A model generated the notes under the pieces. It did not search any database, was not told where the DNA came from, and was given only the letters and a program-made list of their open reading frames with translations. Position numbers and translations under genes: made by a program. 64,000 nt of DNA, from positions 1 to 64,000 of the forward strand of contig JAWZYV010015826.1 in the NCBI GenBank assembly GCA_038373885.1, read 5' to 3'. Below, one piece after another: positions 1-10,873 of the stretch. The stretch is from Cheiracanthium punctorium (lineage: Eukaryota; Arthropoda; Arachnida; Araneae; Cheiracanthiidae). Position 1 is the first letter of the stretch; each line of letters begins with the position of its first letter.

Positions 1-936
1 CTTTATAGACAATATTTATTCCCTCATTTCTAAATTGTAAATACTATCTGTTATATTTCCCTCTATAAAGTGTTAGTATTCTACCACATGCTAGAAAAAT
101 TTCTAATGTATCTTCAGTTATAAGCAGAAATATTTTAAATGTCAACGACCTTAATTCTTCTCCAATATTTAGATAGCTATAGAATTGTGTAAAAATTGTG
201 TTGCTAAATTTTAAGCAGAATAAAGTAACAGAGACTTCATTGTTAATGTATAAGAGTGTTATTGCAATAATTTAGTTTGATTCAATTGGAGAAAAAAGTG
301 CTCAATAATGTTTTTAAAATAATAATTTTTAGTTATTTTCAAAAAATTATTATTCGGTGTTTTTTTATTTATCTATTTACTTATTTATTTATTAGCATCT
401 TATTGTTTATTTATTTATAATATTTATTATTTATTTATTTATTACCGTCTTATTGAATTTCCATGCGACAAGATACAAATTTCCGGTTTTATCATAAAAC
501 AATATTATATTTATCCATCATCTTTCAGAATCCAATTAGTTCCTTCCACTATTCAGTTGATAAACATATAATTTATTTTTCGTCACTGATGATAAAATCA
601 TTTTCCTCGGCATATTTCTTCTCTTTGACCAGGATTTCCAATTACTTGTTTTTTTAAAAAGCAATTCGTGGATCTTTTCACGTTTTTTCATTAAGACGAA
701 AATATATCTTCATAATACTTTGAAGCTTAAAGTTAGCCGTTTCTATGAAAGAAGTGCACGAATAATCAAATGATTAATATGGGTAGTAACGCATGCAACT
801 TTTCAATTTTCATTTTTTCTGGTATTATATGTATGATTCTCTTACAGTAGTACACAAGATAATTACAATACATAACAGTCCGTGGCATTTTAGAGACGTA
901 CGGATTTCAAGCTCAATGCAATAAATATGTAGTGGC
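1..936. other. AT-rich sequence, nothing recognised
   Basis: Contains a TTTA/TTTATT-rich simple stretch around 358-445. A 64-codon reading frame at 463-657 has no family resemblance or splice context and I do not call it a gene. Confidence 0.6.
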
Positions 937-1429
937 TTAACCCTTTCCCAATGCTGCAAAAAGGGCAGCCGTTGCCATCGCTCGACTTAACTACCAGCAA
1001 GATGGCGGACGATCGAAACGTTCATCGCGTGCCACAGATCTCGAGACCCTTTTTTGACGCAGATGGCTGTGCCGCACAGCCAGCTACGTCGAAAAAGGGT
1101 CTCTAGATATGTGGCACGCGATGAACGTTTCGATTGTCCGCCATCTTGCTGGTAGTTAAGTCGAGCGATGGCAACGGCTGCCCTTTTTTCAGCATTGGTC
1201 AATCTATCCTGCTGTTCTCGCATTCTTTCATTTTTCAGCAGATGTCAGTGCTGTTAAAAACAATCGTTTTTTAGGGAAATGACTTGCTAAAAAGGAAAGG
1301 ATTCTCGTGGAGCTATGTCACCCGCAACTATTTTTTATAGAAATCAAATCTATTCTTCGTGGCTGGCAACAGTCAAAGCGTCAGAGTTTGGTGTTCCCGG
1401 AGCGGGAACACTGCGCGTTAAAGGGTTAA
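937..1429 (+). mobile_element. TTAA-1 piggyBac-like MITE, copy 1
   Basis: Flanked by TTAA on both sides. Both palindrome arms are present (about 955-1190) and the right end reads GCGCGTTAAAGGG-TTAA. At the left end the segment between two direct CCCTTT repeats is missing, so the element starts CCCTTTCCCAATG instead of CCCTTTGAGGCGCAACCC. The TTAA target duplication and CCC ends are those of the piggyBac superfamily; no transposase is encoded. Confidence 0.85.
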
Positions 1430-2008
1430 TGACAGCATTTTTCTTTTCGAAAAGGATGGATAATTACAGCTGTAGAGATTTTTTAAGAGGGCCTTGCAAA
1501 ATTACATGAAGAGTAATGCAAGAGTTTTGAGGTTATCCTCATAATCTTAGCAAAAGTATCAAAAATTTTTATAGACTATTAGCTGCTACCCGCGACTTCG
1601 TCCACGTCGGCTTTAGAATTAGGTCCAGAGAGAAATGACGCATGTGTGAATAACAAATATGTTCGCACTATAAACAAAAGTGACAGCATTTAAATATTAC
1701 TTATTTTTTACATATTTTAAGTGAAGTATAATACATGGTAGTATACTTCATTTGAAATAAGAGATTATGCAGAGTTACTAAATTTAGATTTTTTTACGCA
1801 TTTGGCGAGTAGAGACAGTTACGATAATATTTGCGAACTATTTTGAGTGTTCTTTTAAAAAGAAATATTCACGCTATTTGCATGAATTTTAGCCTATGTT
1901 AATCAGGAATAGTGCAGCTTTCTATTAGCGAAAAAGTTTTAGAACCGGTGCGGTAGTTACAATTTATAGGTTCTGTAATGAAAAATGCGGTGAATCTATG
2001 TATATAGC

Positions 2009-2041
<33 letters not shown>

Positions 2042-2163
2042 GCTTCTGGAAACCCAGTTACGAATAGAAAACTGTTTAATATTTGATATTTAAGTATTTC
2101 CACTCAAACGGAACTTAACAATTTGCATTGAAGCGTAATTTGAGTTATAAAGTTACTGAAGTA
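1430..2163. other. No gene; short arthropod repeat motif and poly-T
   Basis: At 1584-1615 the text TTAGCTGCTACCCGCGACTT followed by a CGTC-rich stretch resembles a repeat end that I have seen scattered in many arthropod genomes; its class is uncertain. A T homopolymer of about 28 bases sits at 2010-2037. Nothing else is recognised. Confidence 0.45.
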
Positions 2164-2198
2164 GAGGGTGCGTCAAAAGTTCGTGCAAACTTTAAAAA

Positions 2199-2517
2199 AT
2201 CTGGAGTGACTCCACTCGACTTTCCGAACACTTACGATTAAGATCATGACCAAGCATTTAAATAAGTTTTAATCGATGAATAATTCATACATACATACCA
2301 AATGGAGCTCAATCGAATGCATCGTTTAAACGCTAGCGCACTTTCAAGAATTTCTCCCCATACGCCATAATGTAAAAGAAATCTTTGTCGTAGCCCTGTA
2401 GAAAAACTATAGGACCTATACACATCAGAATCAATACCGGTCTTACGATGGTGGTTTATAACATATATACCCAATTTGAGCTCAATCGAATACTCCGTTT
2501 AGGAGCTATCGTGTTTA

Positions 2518-2557
<40 letters not shown>

Positions 2558-2697
2558 TACATACATCTCGTAAAAACAGCATAAATGAATTCAGAAGACC
2601 TCAAAACGTGTCAATACACCAAAATCTCGAAGTCGATTTTTTTAATGATTACAATAATTTCCTTACATAGTACATGATCGGAAAGTAAAAATCATTA
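2199..2697 (+). repeat. CA-repeat family, copy 1 (inserted in the element at 2164-3236)
   Basis: Starts TCTGGAGTGACTCCACTCG and ends at ATGATCGGAAAGTAA. Near the ends lie inverted copies of ACTTTCCGAACA/TGTTCGGAAAGT. The inside holds two related blocks, each with a 'GAGCTCAATCGAATG' motif, and a (CT)n(CA)n microsatellite at 2518-2560. No coding capacity. The class is unclear: the near-terminal GGAGTGACTCC hairpin recalls a Helitron end, but no CTRR end is seen. Confidence 0.6.
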
Positions 2698-2893
2698 AAA
2701 AAAAACAAAATGATGATAAAAAAGTGCGGTTTGCACGAGTGGCATCAGAAAGTTGTTGGATTTTTTAAGAAAAAAATAGTTCAAAAATGACCGATAGGTG
2801 GCGCTGCTATGCATACACCAAGATGATTTATGCAAATCAGGTTGTCAATAAAATACTTAAATGCACGTGGACTCTTCAATCGATGCCAATATC

Positions 2894-2992
2894 ATGCTGT
2901 CGTTACAGGATAAAGCGTTGATTATCAAGCTCTTTTATAAGTATGACGAATCAGCAACAGACGCACTGAGGAAATTTCGCACTGCAAAATAA
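2894..2992 (+). pseudogene. Transposase N-terminal fragment, 32 codons
   Basis: An ATG-to-TAA frame of 32 residues beginning MLSLQDKALIIKLFYKYDES and continuing to an arginine-rich end. The pattern (L-x-x-x-[DE]-[KR]-A-x-[IL]-[IV]-x-[LE]-[YF]-[FY]) matches the N-terminal helix of the DUF4817-type DNA-binding domain found in one group of mariner-superfamily transposases. It stops exactly where the deletion of the parent element begins, so it is a leftover and cannot be a working transposase. It lies inside matching terminal inverted repeats, which supports this reading. Confidence 0.55.
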
Positions 2993-3236
2993 ATCTTTGA
3001 AAATATAGAAATGTGTTGGTGTTGTGTTCTGCTCATTTTATTTTAATGCATACTTCATTTGCATTAATTTGCTTCACATATTCAACATCAGCGCCACCTA
3101 TCGGTCATTTTTGAACTAATTTTTTTTTGTTCTTAAAAAAAATCCAACCACTTTCTGATGCCATTCGTGCAAACCGCACTTTTTTTTAATCATCATTTGT
3201 TGTTTTAAAGTTTGCACGAACTTTTGACGTGCCCGG

Positions 3237-3809
3237 TATATTAGTATGAATTCAAATGAGCAAATACATACTTCTTCACTCAATTTCAAAACTCGGTTAT
3301 AACGAGCAATGATTTAACAAAAATCCCGATTTGACGAGAAAATCGGATATGCTTTGTAAATAAGGGGAATAATAGTTCAAAAAATGTCCACCAGGTTGCG
3401 CTGTGCGCGAACAAACAGCAAATTTAATAATGGAAACGACTATAACCCAAAATGTAGAAACAATTCCAACATTTATTCGATCGGTTTTGAGCTTCTATGA
3501 ATTAATTCGAACCATTTCTAAAATTGAATTCTCACTGCAAAGATCCCCTAACGGATATTTTCGTTTCAACTACAGAATCTCGTTTATAGGAAATTTTTGA
3601 TTTCGTACGATTTCAAGCCTATTTGAACGTAACTCGTTCTTAACGAGATAACATCGGTTATGACGAGCAATATTTTTTGTGACTTGTAATATTCCTGGTG
3701 ACCTCCAGTATAGCTAATCATTTCCTGTAGAAAAATGCCTTTAGAACTTCGAAATCAGTGAAAGCGACGATGATAGCAACGATTATGAAAAAATTTCAAC
3801 CTCAACCGC
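3237..3809. other. No gene; possible pogo-type repeat remnant
   Basis: Two direct copies of GGTTATAACGAGCAAT-like text (about 3294 and 3655) with AACTCG/CGAGAT motifs recall the ends of pogo/Tigger elements. Boundaries cannot be set. A 65-codon frame at 3403-3600 is not recognised. Confidence 0.3.
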
Positions 3810-3816
3810 CTTCAAC

Positions 3817-4013
3817 CAACGCCCCCTAGAGAGGAAAGCCGCGGCGCTTATTTGTGACGTCACACTGAGTAGGTAAAGCAAAGCGTTTCCATTGGGTTTC
3901 TCCTCTCTCCTGCGTCCTGGGAGAGAAGAGAAACCCAATGAAAACGCTTTGCTTTACCTACTCGGTGTGACGTCACAAGCAAGCGCCGCGGCTTTCCTCT
4001 CTAGGGGGCGTTG
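3817..4013. mobile_element. 197-bp near-perfect palindromic element, copy 1
   Basis: Almost the whole element is one inverted repeat with ends CAACGCCCCCTAGAGAGG and the inverse, and a short non-palindromic centre near 3905-3925. It is flanked by a perfect 7-bp direct repeat CTTCAAC (3810-3816 and 4014-4020). Each arm carries the CRE-like palindrome TGACGTCA. No coding. The superfamily is not assigned. Confidence 0.85.
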
Positions 4014-4046
4014 CTTCAACACGGTCAGAGGCTTTTGAATGCGCGG

Positions 4047-4244
4047 CCGCACAGCCGGCTGTATCGGAAAACTCCTTTAGCTCTGTGGCTCCAGATGGTC
4101 TATTCGATCGACCGTCCATGTTGCTGGTAGTTCAATGGATCGATGGCAACTTTTTCAGCATTGGGACCATTTAACCGTACTTTTTTTGCGTTTAGCAGGG
4201 AAAACGCTGAAATGAGGCGGTTTCACGGCACGTCAAAGGGTTCA
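4047..4244 (+). mobile_element. Old, decayed TTAA-1 right half
   Basis: From CCGCACAGCCGGCTGT onward the text follows the right arm and right end of TTAA-1 with many substitutions (GGTAGTTCAATGGATCGATG, TTTTTCAGCATTGGGACC) and ends near CGTCAAAGGGTTCA. Much more diverged than any other copy, so it shows the family was active at least twice or over a long time. Confidence 0.6.
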
Positions 4245-4776
4245 GTCAGATGATTTATTAGAGTTCTGAGGTCGATTTGGGAATTTTAGTTCTAACTGAT
4301 TTGTGAAAAAAAGAGAAAAAAAATATAATGCTTTTAGTTTTGGTGACAATAATGATTCCAAAATTAAGGTAAACAAGTAGAGGATAATGCAATTAGCAGA
4401 GAGCTTTAGATCTTGTTTGGGTAACAGTTAATACAATCTTTTTTTTTCTTTCTGTTTTTTTCCCCAGCGATGTTAATACAATTATGAAGTCGCTATGAAT
4501 ATATCCCGATGTATTTTTTCCCTCTCCGAGTTTCGGCTGCCTTATAAGTATTTAGGAGGTGCTAAAATTGATGAAAATAGAGCATTGTTTATTTTTAGTC
4601 TGTCGCCTGCCCAGAAAAAGATATCATCAACATATATTATGGGAGAGCAATAGAGTAGGTAAATACTTAAAAGGATAATATTTCTTTCGATAGTCATTTG
4701 AAAAAAAAAAGTAAAGCTTAAAACATTAATGCTATTGCATATTTATTTAATAGAAACTGCGATTTCTGTACGTCAG
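4245..4776. other. Nothing recognised
   Basis: AT-rich sequence with a few T and A runs; no repeat shared with the rest of the window and no coding signal. Confidence 0.5.
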
Positions 4777-5226
4777 TTAACCCTTTGAGGCGCAACCCTT
4801 TCCCAATGCTGAAAAAAAGGTAGCCGTTGCCATCGCTCGACTTAACTACCAGCAAGATGGCAGACGATCGAAACGTTCATCGCGTGCCACAGATCAAGAC
4901 ACCCTTTCTTGACGCAGCTGGCTGTGCCCGCCATCTTGATGGTAGTTAAGTCGAGCGATGGCAACGGCTGCCCTTTTTTCAGCATTGGGCCATCTATGCA
5001 GCTGTTCTCGCATTCTTCCATTTTTCAGTAGATGTGAGTGCTGTTAAAAAGAATCGTGACCATTTTTTTACGGGAAATGACGTGCTAAAAAGTAAATGAT
5101 TCTCGGGGAGCTATGTCACCCGCAACTATTTTTTATAGAAATCAGATCTATTCTTCATGACTGGCAACAGTCAAAACGTGAGAGTTTGGTGTTCCAGAGC
5201 GGGAACACTGCGCGATAAAAGGTTAA
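4777..5226 (+). mobile_element. TTAA-1 MITE, copy 2
   Basis: TTAA at both ends. The palindrome is collapsed: after the centre GCTGGCTGTGCC the sequence jumps to CGCCATCTTGATGG, so most of the outer-loop part of the right arm is deleted. The right end is mutated (CGCGATAAAAGG). Confidence 0.8.
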
Positions 5227-5678
5227 ACGAGGGGGGAAAAAGGAAGAAAGAAAGATATCTGATGTGGACATTATAAATAACTCCCTGGTCATTTTTACAA
5301 TTTTATGTACTTCATTAGGGATACGTATTAAAATTATTTAATATATAGCTATACTATAAAAAAAAACCAGGTTGCTAACTTGAATGGAAGACACTACACT
5401 AAATACTAATTTGAGAATGCCCACAGCTACTGCGATTAAGATGTATTTCTGTAGAAACTTACATAACATGTTCCACAACGTATCCCCCAATACAGTATTT
5501 TTATAATCATTTTATGAATGGAAATATCACCTATTATGTCTGTATGTACGTCTTGCAACGTCAGCACTTGGCATGGACACCGTACTCTTTTATGATGACA
5601 CCCAAAATTTGTCGTAACCCTAAAGTAAATAAACTTAATAGCAAATACCGTTAAAACAATAAAAAAACTTGGTTTTCA
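5227..5678. other. Nothing recognised
   Basis: AT-rich, no shared repeat or coding frame seen. Confidence 0.5.
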
Positions 5679-5857
5679 TTAACCCTTTGAGGCGCAATCC
5701 TTTCCCAATGCTGTAAAAAGGGCAGCCGTCGGCATCGCTCGACTTAACTACCAGCAAGAGGGTGGACGATCGAAACGTTCGATCGCGTGCCACAGATCTA
5801 TCTAGAGACCCTTTTTTGACGACAGCTGGCTGTGCCGCACAGCCAGCTGGGTCAAAA
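5679..5857 (+). mobile_element. TTAA-1 MITE, copy 3, left half only
   Basis: Has the TTAA, the left end, the left arm and the centre, and breaks off just inside the right arm after CAGCTGGGTC. The right end is lost. Confidence 0.75.
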
Positions 5858-5889
5858 GAAGAATTTGTTCTAATTTGTTCTAAAAGTTT

Positions 5890-6172
5890 TTAACCCATTC
5901 GTGCCTGGATATTTTTGCGACTTTCTTCGATTTTTGCTAACATCAGAAGTAATTGATAAATTTCTGATGTCAACTTTTTGAACAAGGGATGATTTCATTT
6001 AAAATCGTTATGTATAAAAATTGAAATGTCAACATCCTACTTGCCATATTAAAATATTTTGTGGAATTGAGGTTCAATACTCGCGAATAAAGGCTAGGAA
6101 AAATAAATAACGTTTTCGAATGATAGCGGTAATGCCGTCCCAAAAAAGGGACGCTAGGCATAAATGGGTTAA
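5890..6172 (-). mobile_element. TTAA-2 piggyBac-like MITE, copy 1
   Basis: Flanked by TTAA. Ends CCCATTCGTGCCTGG and the inverse of CCCATTTATGCCTAG; about 283 bp, no coding. A near-identical copy lies at 17546-17829 in the other orientation. The flanking text AATTTGTTCTAAAAGTTTT occurs on both sides, a local duplication broader than the TTAA alone. Confidence 0.85.
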
Positions 6173-6888
6173 GAATTTGTTCTAAAAGTTTTGTAATTGA
6201 TGCAGGTTTATCGTCTGTTTCAGTACGTAGTACACGGGAAAAATAGTTTTGTTGGATTCAACAAAACTTGTTGGCGCTATTTAAATCGAATAATTTTGTC
6301 AACAAAACCATTTATAGAGTCAACTAAAATTTTGTTGAATTAACAAAACATTTTTTTTTTTCCAGAGCACACCTTTTAAAGAGATGGTCTCAAAATTTTG
6401 AAGTGCCTGTCATAATTAGTTTATTTGTACTTTTTCACCAAAATCGCACCATTTTTTCGAGCTAAACCGCTAAGACGACTCCATAGTTTCGAATGTAATA
6501 GTATCCATGCAATTATCGATTCTCCTACTGTTTTTACCCACCTACTTCTCGGGGGGGGGGGAAAATTGACAGAGAGAAGCCATCAAAAGTATATCTATAC
6601 GATGTCACTCTGGGGATGTTCCGCACAATGCCCGCTTCTCTAAATAAAAGGACGATTTTCACCCAAAAGTGACAGGCAGTCGGTGCGGGCGCAGGACTTG
6701 CTCGCGTCCTGTATGATGGATGATCTATTGTGTAGCGAAATGAGGCTTAATTTGGTAATTGAAAGCCTCGCGTCTGCTTCCCAGCTATTGTGCCTTAACG
6801 ATCCGAGCAAAACCTTAACAGCGCTATGCCTTAACAGCGCTATTTGTTGGAGCTGTTCCTCTATAGAGATAGCTAGTTCTGTTACGTC
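6173..6888. other. No gene; small inverted TTTTGTT/AACAAAA repeats
   Basis: At 6250-6350 short inverted repeats of the type GTTTTGTTGGATTCAACAAAAC recur, suggesting a decayed foldback element. A G10 run lies near 6549. Reading frames at 6425-6643 and 6683-6901 show no recognisable family. Confidence 0.4.
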
Positions 6889-7740
6889 ATTATTATATTA
6901 GTACATTATGGCAGTATAATGCAAAGTAATTGTTACCGTTTCATAGATACAAACATGTTTTTGGACTTAACCCTTTGAGGCGCAACCCTTTCCTAATGCT
7001 GAAAAAAGGGCAGCCGTTGCCATCGCTCGACTTAACTACCAGCAAGATGGCGGACGATCGAAACGTTCATCGCGCGCCACAGATCTAGAGACCTTTTTTT
7101 GACGACAGCAGGCTGTGCACGCTATGAACGTTTCGATCGTCCGCCATCTTGCTGGTAGTTAAGTCGAGCGATGGCAACGGTTGTCGTTTTTTCAGCATTG
7201 GGCAATCTATCCAGCTGTTCTCGCATTCTTCCATTTTTCAGCAGGTGTCAGTGCTGTTAAAAATAATCGTGACCAATTTTTTATGGGAAATGACGTGCTA
7301 AAAAAAGTAAAGGATTCTCGAGGAGCTATGTCACCCGCCACTATTTTTATAGAAATCAAATCTATTCTTCGTGACTGGCAACAGTCAAAACGTCAGAGTT
7401 TGGTGTTCCCAGAGTGGAAACACTGCGGGTTAAAGGGTTAAATATTGATCATAGGCAGGGGCGGCCTGACACGGTAAGCATGGTATGCATCGCATGGGGG
7501 CGCCGTCTTCGAAGGCGCCATTTCAATTATTCGCACTGATTATTATATTAGTACACTGCAGTATAAAGTAAAGTACTTGTTACCGTTTCATAAATATATA
7601 TATGTTTTTGGACTTGACTTAACACTCGCACACATACCTTAAATATTGATCATTTGCAGGGGCGGCCCGACACGGTAAGCAAGGTAAGATCGCATCGGGG
7701 CGCCGTCTTCGATGGGGCGCCATTTCGATTATTCGCACTG
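6889..7740 (+). repeat. Tandem segmental duplication, one unit carrying TTAA-1 copy 4
   Basis: The block starting ATTATTATATTAGTAC at 6889 recurs at 7539, followed in both by GTTACCGTTTCATA, ATATTGATCAT and the CAGGGGCGGCC hAT end. In the first unit TTAA-1 copy 4 sits at the TTAA after TTTTTGGAC; the second unit has no element there. Confidence 0.65.
6967..7441 (+). mobile_element. TTAA-1 MITE, copy 4
   Basis: TTAA on both sides and both family ends. The centre of the palindrome is shortened (GGCTGTGCACGCTATGAACG), removing the part of the right arm nearest the loop. Confidence 0.85.
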
Positions 7741-7812
7741 ATCTAGAGCATAAAATGGAGTGCCTTTTTTACATTTGCAGGGGGGGGGGCGATGTACCTC
7801 AGGACCGCCCTG
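7456..7812 (+). mobile_element. hAT-like MITE
   Basis: Ends CAGGGGCGGCCTGAC and, inverted, CAGGGCGGTCCTGAG, flanked by 8-bp repeats ATCATAGG / ATCATAGT (7 of 8 identical), as expected for hAT elements. It contains the second unit of the tandem duplication, so its inside repeats its own left end near 7655. A G10 run lies near 7780. Confidence 0.6.
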
Positions 7813-7858
7813 ATCATAGTTATATGCATAAATTACAAGATTACATAAAAATATAATT

Positions 7859-8083
7859 CTTTTTTTTTTTTTAGACTGGCGGGCACTTGTCAATTTCGCA
7901 TTGTCGACTACGACTGCCCTAAATGGTCTGTGCCCATTTCATTATGGAGGCACCCAGTAGGCGGCCATCGTTACCCCTTACGAAGGGACGTACAAGTGAA
8001 CGTTCACGCCCAAGCCGGGATTCGAACTCTGACCCAAGGCGGATGGAATGGTTCTCAAGCCACTACGCCGCCTGCTCGGCGCA
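7859..8083 (-). repeat. tRNA-derived SINE
   Basis: Read on the minus strand it starts near 8083 with a tRNA-like head: an A-box-like GGCGTAGTGGCTTGAGAACC and a B-box-like AGTTCGAATCCCGG about 35 bases on. It ends in an A-rich tail (the T run at 7860-7873 on the plus strand). Length about 225 bp. Two overlapping reading frames here are by-products. No clear target duplication found. Confidence 0.7.
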
Positions 8084-8299
8084 TAAGAAAGTTACAGAAT
8101 TTTATGCTATCAATTATGAATATTTCAAGAGATGAAATAAATAAGTAATTTAATTTTTTTTTTTTTTTGTACGGCCTCAGATAAAAAAATTTCCAATTAA
8201 TAAATATGCCCGTACGTAATTAAGTTGATTATATACATATATTTTTTAATTAGTGCAAATATATCCCCCCCTTCCCCCAGAAAAGAAATATCTGAACGA

Positions 8300-8530
8300 A
8301 TTGAATCGGTGAGTGCAGAAACCACTTCAGTCACAAAAAGGAAATTTTTTTGAGGAGAGAAAAAATTTTCAAATATTTAAACTTATTTTTTTCCTCTGTC
8401 ATAACATGCATTTATGTTTCTGTCATGCAAATATTACCTAATTTATGAAGTTTTATGAAGTTTTTTCTCTCTCCTGAAAAAAAAATTTCCTGTTTGTGAC
8501 TGAGGTGGTTTCTGCACTCACCGATTCAAT
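8300..8530. mobile_element. Foldback MITE, 231 bp
   Basis: Inverted repeats of about 70 bp: ATTGAATCGGTGAGTGCAGA with CCACTTCAGTCAC on the left, mirrored by GTGACTGAGGTGG and CTGCACTCACCGATTCAAT on the right, around an AT-rich loop. Superfamily not assigned; the palindromic end hides any target duplication. Confidence 0.7.
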
Positions 8531-10647
8531 TACAAAAGCACTAAACTCTCTATCAAAAGTCTTCCATTATCCAATTCAATCGGCGATTTCTTCGACTTAA
8601 CCGACATTCATTAAGTATTTGCCGTGATTAAAAGCGCTTTGACGAAATTGGGAAATTGGTTTAGTGGCATTCAAATGAAATACTAATTGGGTGATGGCGT
8701 GTGCCTTATCTAAATATACACACGAATGCGGGATCTACATTCGCCTTTCAACTAAATAATGCTCCATGGCTTACCTCAATGGGTCGTTCATTTGTTTCTG
8801 AAATGTGAAAACTCGCTATACAGTTATTAGTAATGCGTTCGTCTGTGAGACACCATTGAGTTCGCTTTGAGATCGAAATTAAATGCGTTGATTGGAATGA
8901 ATACTGATTTCTCGTCTATACATAATCATTTTTCTCGGTAGCAGATGTGATGTTGCGTCTCGCCTGTTGAAACAGTTGCGATACAGATGGCATCAGGAAC
9001 GTTTGATGTATCTTACGAAACCGGTACAGGAACGCCGTCGTAGGGGTATTTGATACTTTATACCAGAGAGTATATCGTTATCTTTAGAGTTTAAAGGACG
9101 AGAATGTTTCATCCAAAAGATGCATCCTTATCGATGAGTACCTTTTATGGGGTGCTATTATGCAAAGTTTAGATTATTTCGTAATTAATACGGTCGTAAT
9201 TTAGCGCAATCGTCGATGATTGCAATCTCTGTTTAATATAAAAGCATATATCTAATATTGCTTTCTGTGCACGTTTTATGGTCACTTTAAAAATTGTCTT
9301 TGATGTCTTTGATGTAATTGTTGACAGAAAAAAAAAACTTATAGTATGAAGACGAGAGGAATTTGTGCGGGAAGATGTAACGTCAACGAATTAGCAGATT
9401 TTCATATGTTGATGCAGACATTAGCGTCAAATTAAAACTGCTTCGAGTCACGTTTTGCTTATTTCAATCGCTTTCGTAATTTCGATTTCATCTATTTAAC
9501 GGATGCATGTGATGTGCACATAGCCAACGTAGAAATGAATGTGAATGGAAGGAATTGCGCATTGACCATAGAGCAGATATAAGCGATAGAAGAGCACTTT
9601 GGTATCCCTAAGTTGAGGCACTTGTCACAACAGCTGATTTCTGTAAGGATATCACAAATCTTCTTAGTTTTCTATGGACTATTTGTGACAGTGCTTCTCA
9701 TTGTTGCATTTTGAAGAAAAAATGGTACGTAGCTGTTCTGGCATATGTACGCAATTCACGATTTGTGGAAGGATCTGGAATAACATTTCACATAATGTTT
9801 TTTTCTTACTTTTAAAACATACTTACTTTTTATAAATGAAGAATATTACAATGTATCGACGTCATTTAAGCCTTGGCGATATTTCTTCTAGGTTTGTAAT
9901 GCATATCTTGGCAGTCAATTTCGCTTGCAGTTTACACTTACCACTCGCCAAATGTGGCGATAAAGCACAAGTCTAGCCTAAGATTTTATTAGTGTGTCTT
10001 ATTAACATTTTCGCTTATGACCATACAACGTTTACTTACAGCATTACAACATTCACCATTTACCATACAACGCATTGAATTAAATATATTTGAACGAAAA
10101 AAGTTAAGAGCTCTGTTAAATAAAGATTTCCGCTTTATGTAATAAATAAAACGAAACTAATATGTCACAAAATTTTGATAAATACTAAAGTCAACTTGCT
10201 TTATTTTAAAATTTGTTTTATAAACTTTAAACTATGGGGAATAAAATTGTTTCTAAAATAAAGTCTTGTGATTAAGATCTCGCAAAAAACTAAACCCCCC
10301 TATTGTCTGTTTAGAGCCATTCTCTGTTTGGTGAAGATTAGTTCTTTAACTTATGTTGTTATGTTCATGCATTAGTTTTTTGAGTAGTTTTGATGGCAAT
10401 AAAAAAAAATTCTTTTGAAGTTCCTTGGCACTTTTATCTACAAAAAACAACATACTCCAAAAATTGATAAAATAATGATAAACACAGTGCTGTAAAAATC
10501 GGACTCCGAAATAGGCAAAATTCAAATATCTAAACAACGCATATTGATTATTACATGAATGTAAAACACGCAGTAATCACGATCCAAAGATACAAAAGTG
10601 TCACTTATACAACACCGTGTTTGCATTTGGACCGAGAGAGAGGCTTA
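8531..10647. other. 2.1 kb of apparently unique sequence, no gene recognised
   Basis: The longest stretch on the left side without an identifiable repeat. No frame longer than about 60 codons and no convincing splice-site pairs were seen on either strand. It may be single-copy host intergenic or intronic DNA. Confidence 0.45.
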
Positions 10648-10746
10648 AAGCTCTTTAGTAATACTAACCACCGTCTTCAGCTATAAATCAGAGCAGGAGA
10701 AAATAAAAGCTAAATAACAAAATCCTAAAAATATTCACCAGACACT
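10648..10746 (+). repeat. Direct repeat unit, copy 1
   Basis: About 100 bp from AGGCTTAAAGCTCTTTAGTA to CTAAAAATATTCACCAG; a close copy lies at 11634-11734. Confidence 0.7.
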
Positions 10747-10783
10747 GCACACGTCTTAATTGCAATCTGAAAGACTGGCTCCG

Positions 10784-10815
<32 letters not shown>
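10784..10815 (+). repeat. Poly-A tract of 32 bases
   Basis: Uninterrupted A homopolymer. It could be the tail of a retroposed copy, but no recognisable body precedes it. Confidence 0.8.
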
Positions 10816-10817
<2 letters not shown>

Positions 10818-10873
10818 ATATATTGCAGAACCGACCTAGATTCGGCTGAAGGAAAGTACACTTAAACGAATTA

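Larger units (their letters stand above)
2164..3236 (+). mobile_element. Deleted mariner-superfamily element with TA target duplication
   Basis: The ends are inverted copies of GTCAAAAGTTCGTGCAAAC (2172-2190 and the inverse at 3209-3227), and a longer inner inverted repeat continues through the GACCGATAGGTGGCGCTG motif at 2789-2806, whose inverse is near 3090-3107. TA flanks both ends. The middle keeps only the first 32 codons of a transposase (2894-2992). A second repeat, the CA-repeat family copy 1, sits inside the left terminal repeat: the intact right arm shows what the uninterrupted left arm looked like. Confidence 0.75.

Noticed and set aside
533..660. Minus-strand text reading LVKEKKYAEENDFIISDEK before a stop and AATAAA
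   Set aside because: Looks coding-like but the frame is only about 20 codons, the upstream stop is close and no splice acceptor is convincing.
7923..8148. Two overlapping 70-codon plus-strand frames
   Set aside because: They lie inside a minus-strand tRNA-derived SINE; the apparent coding is chance in moderately GC-rich sequence.
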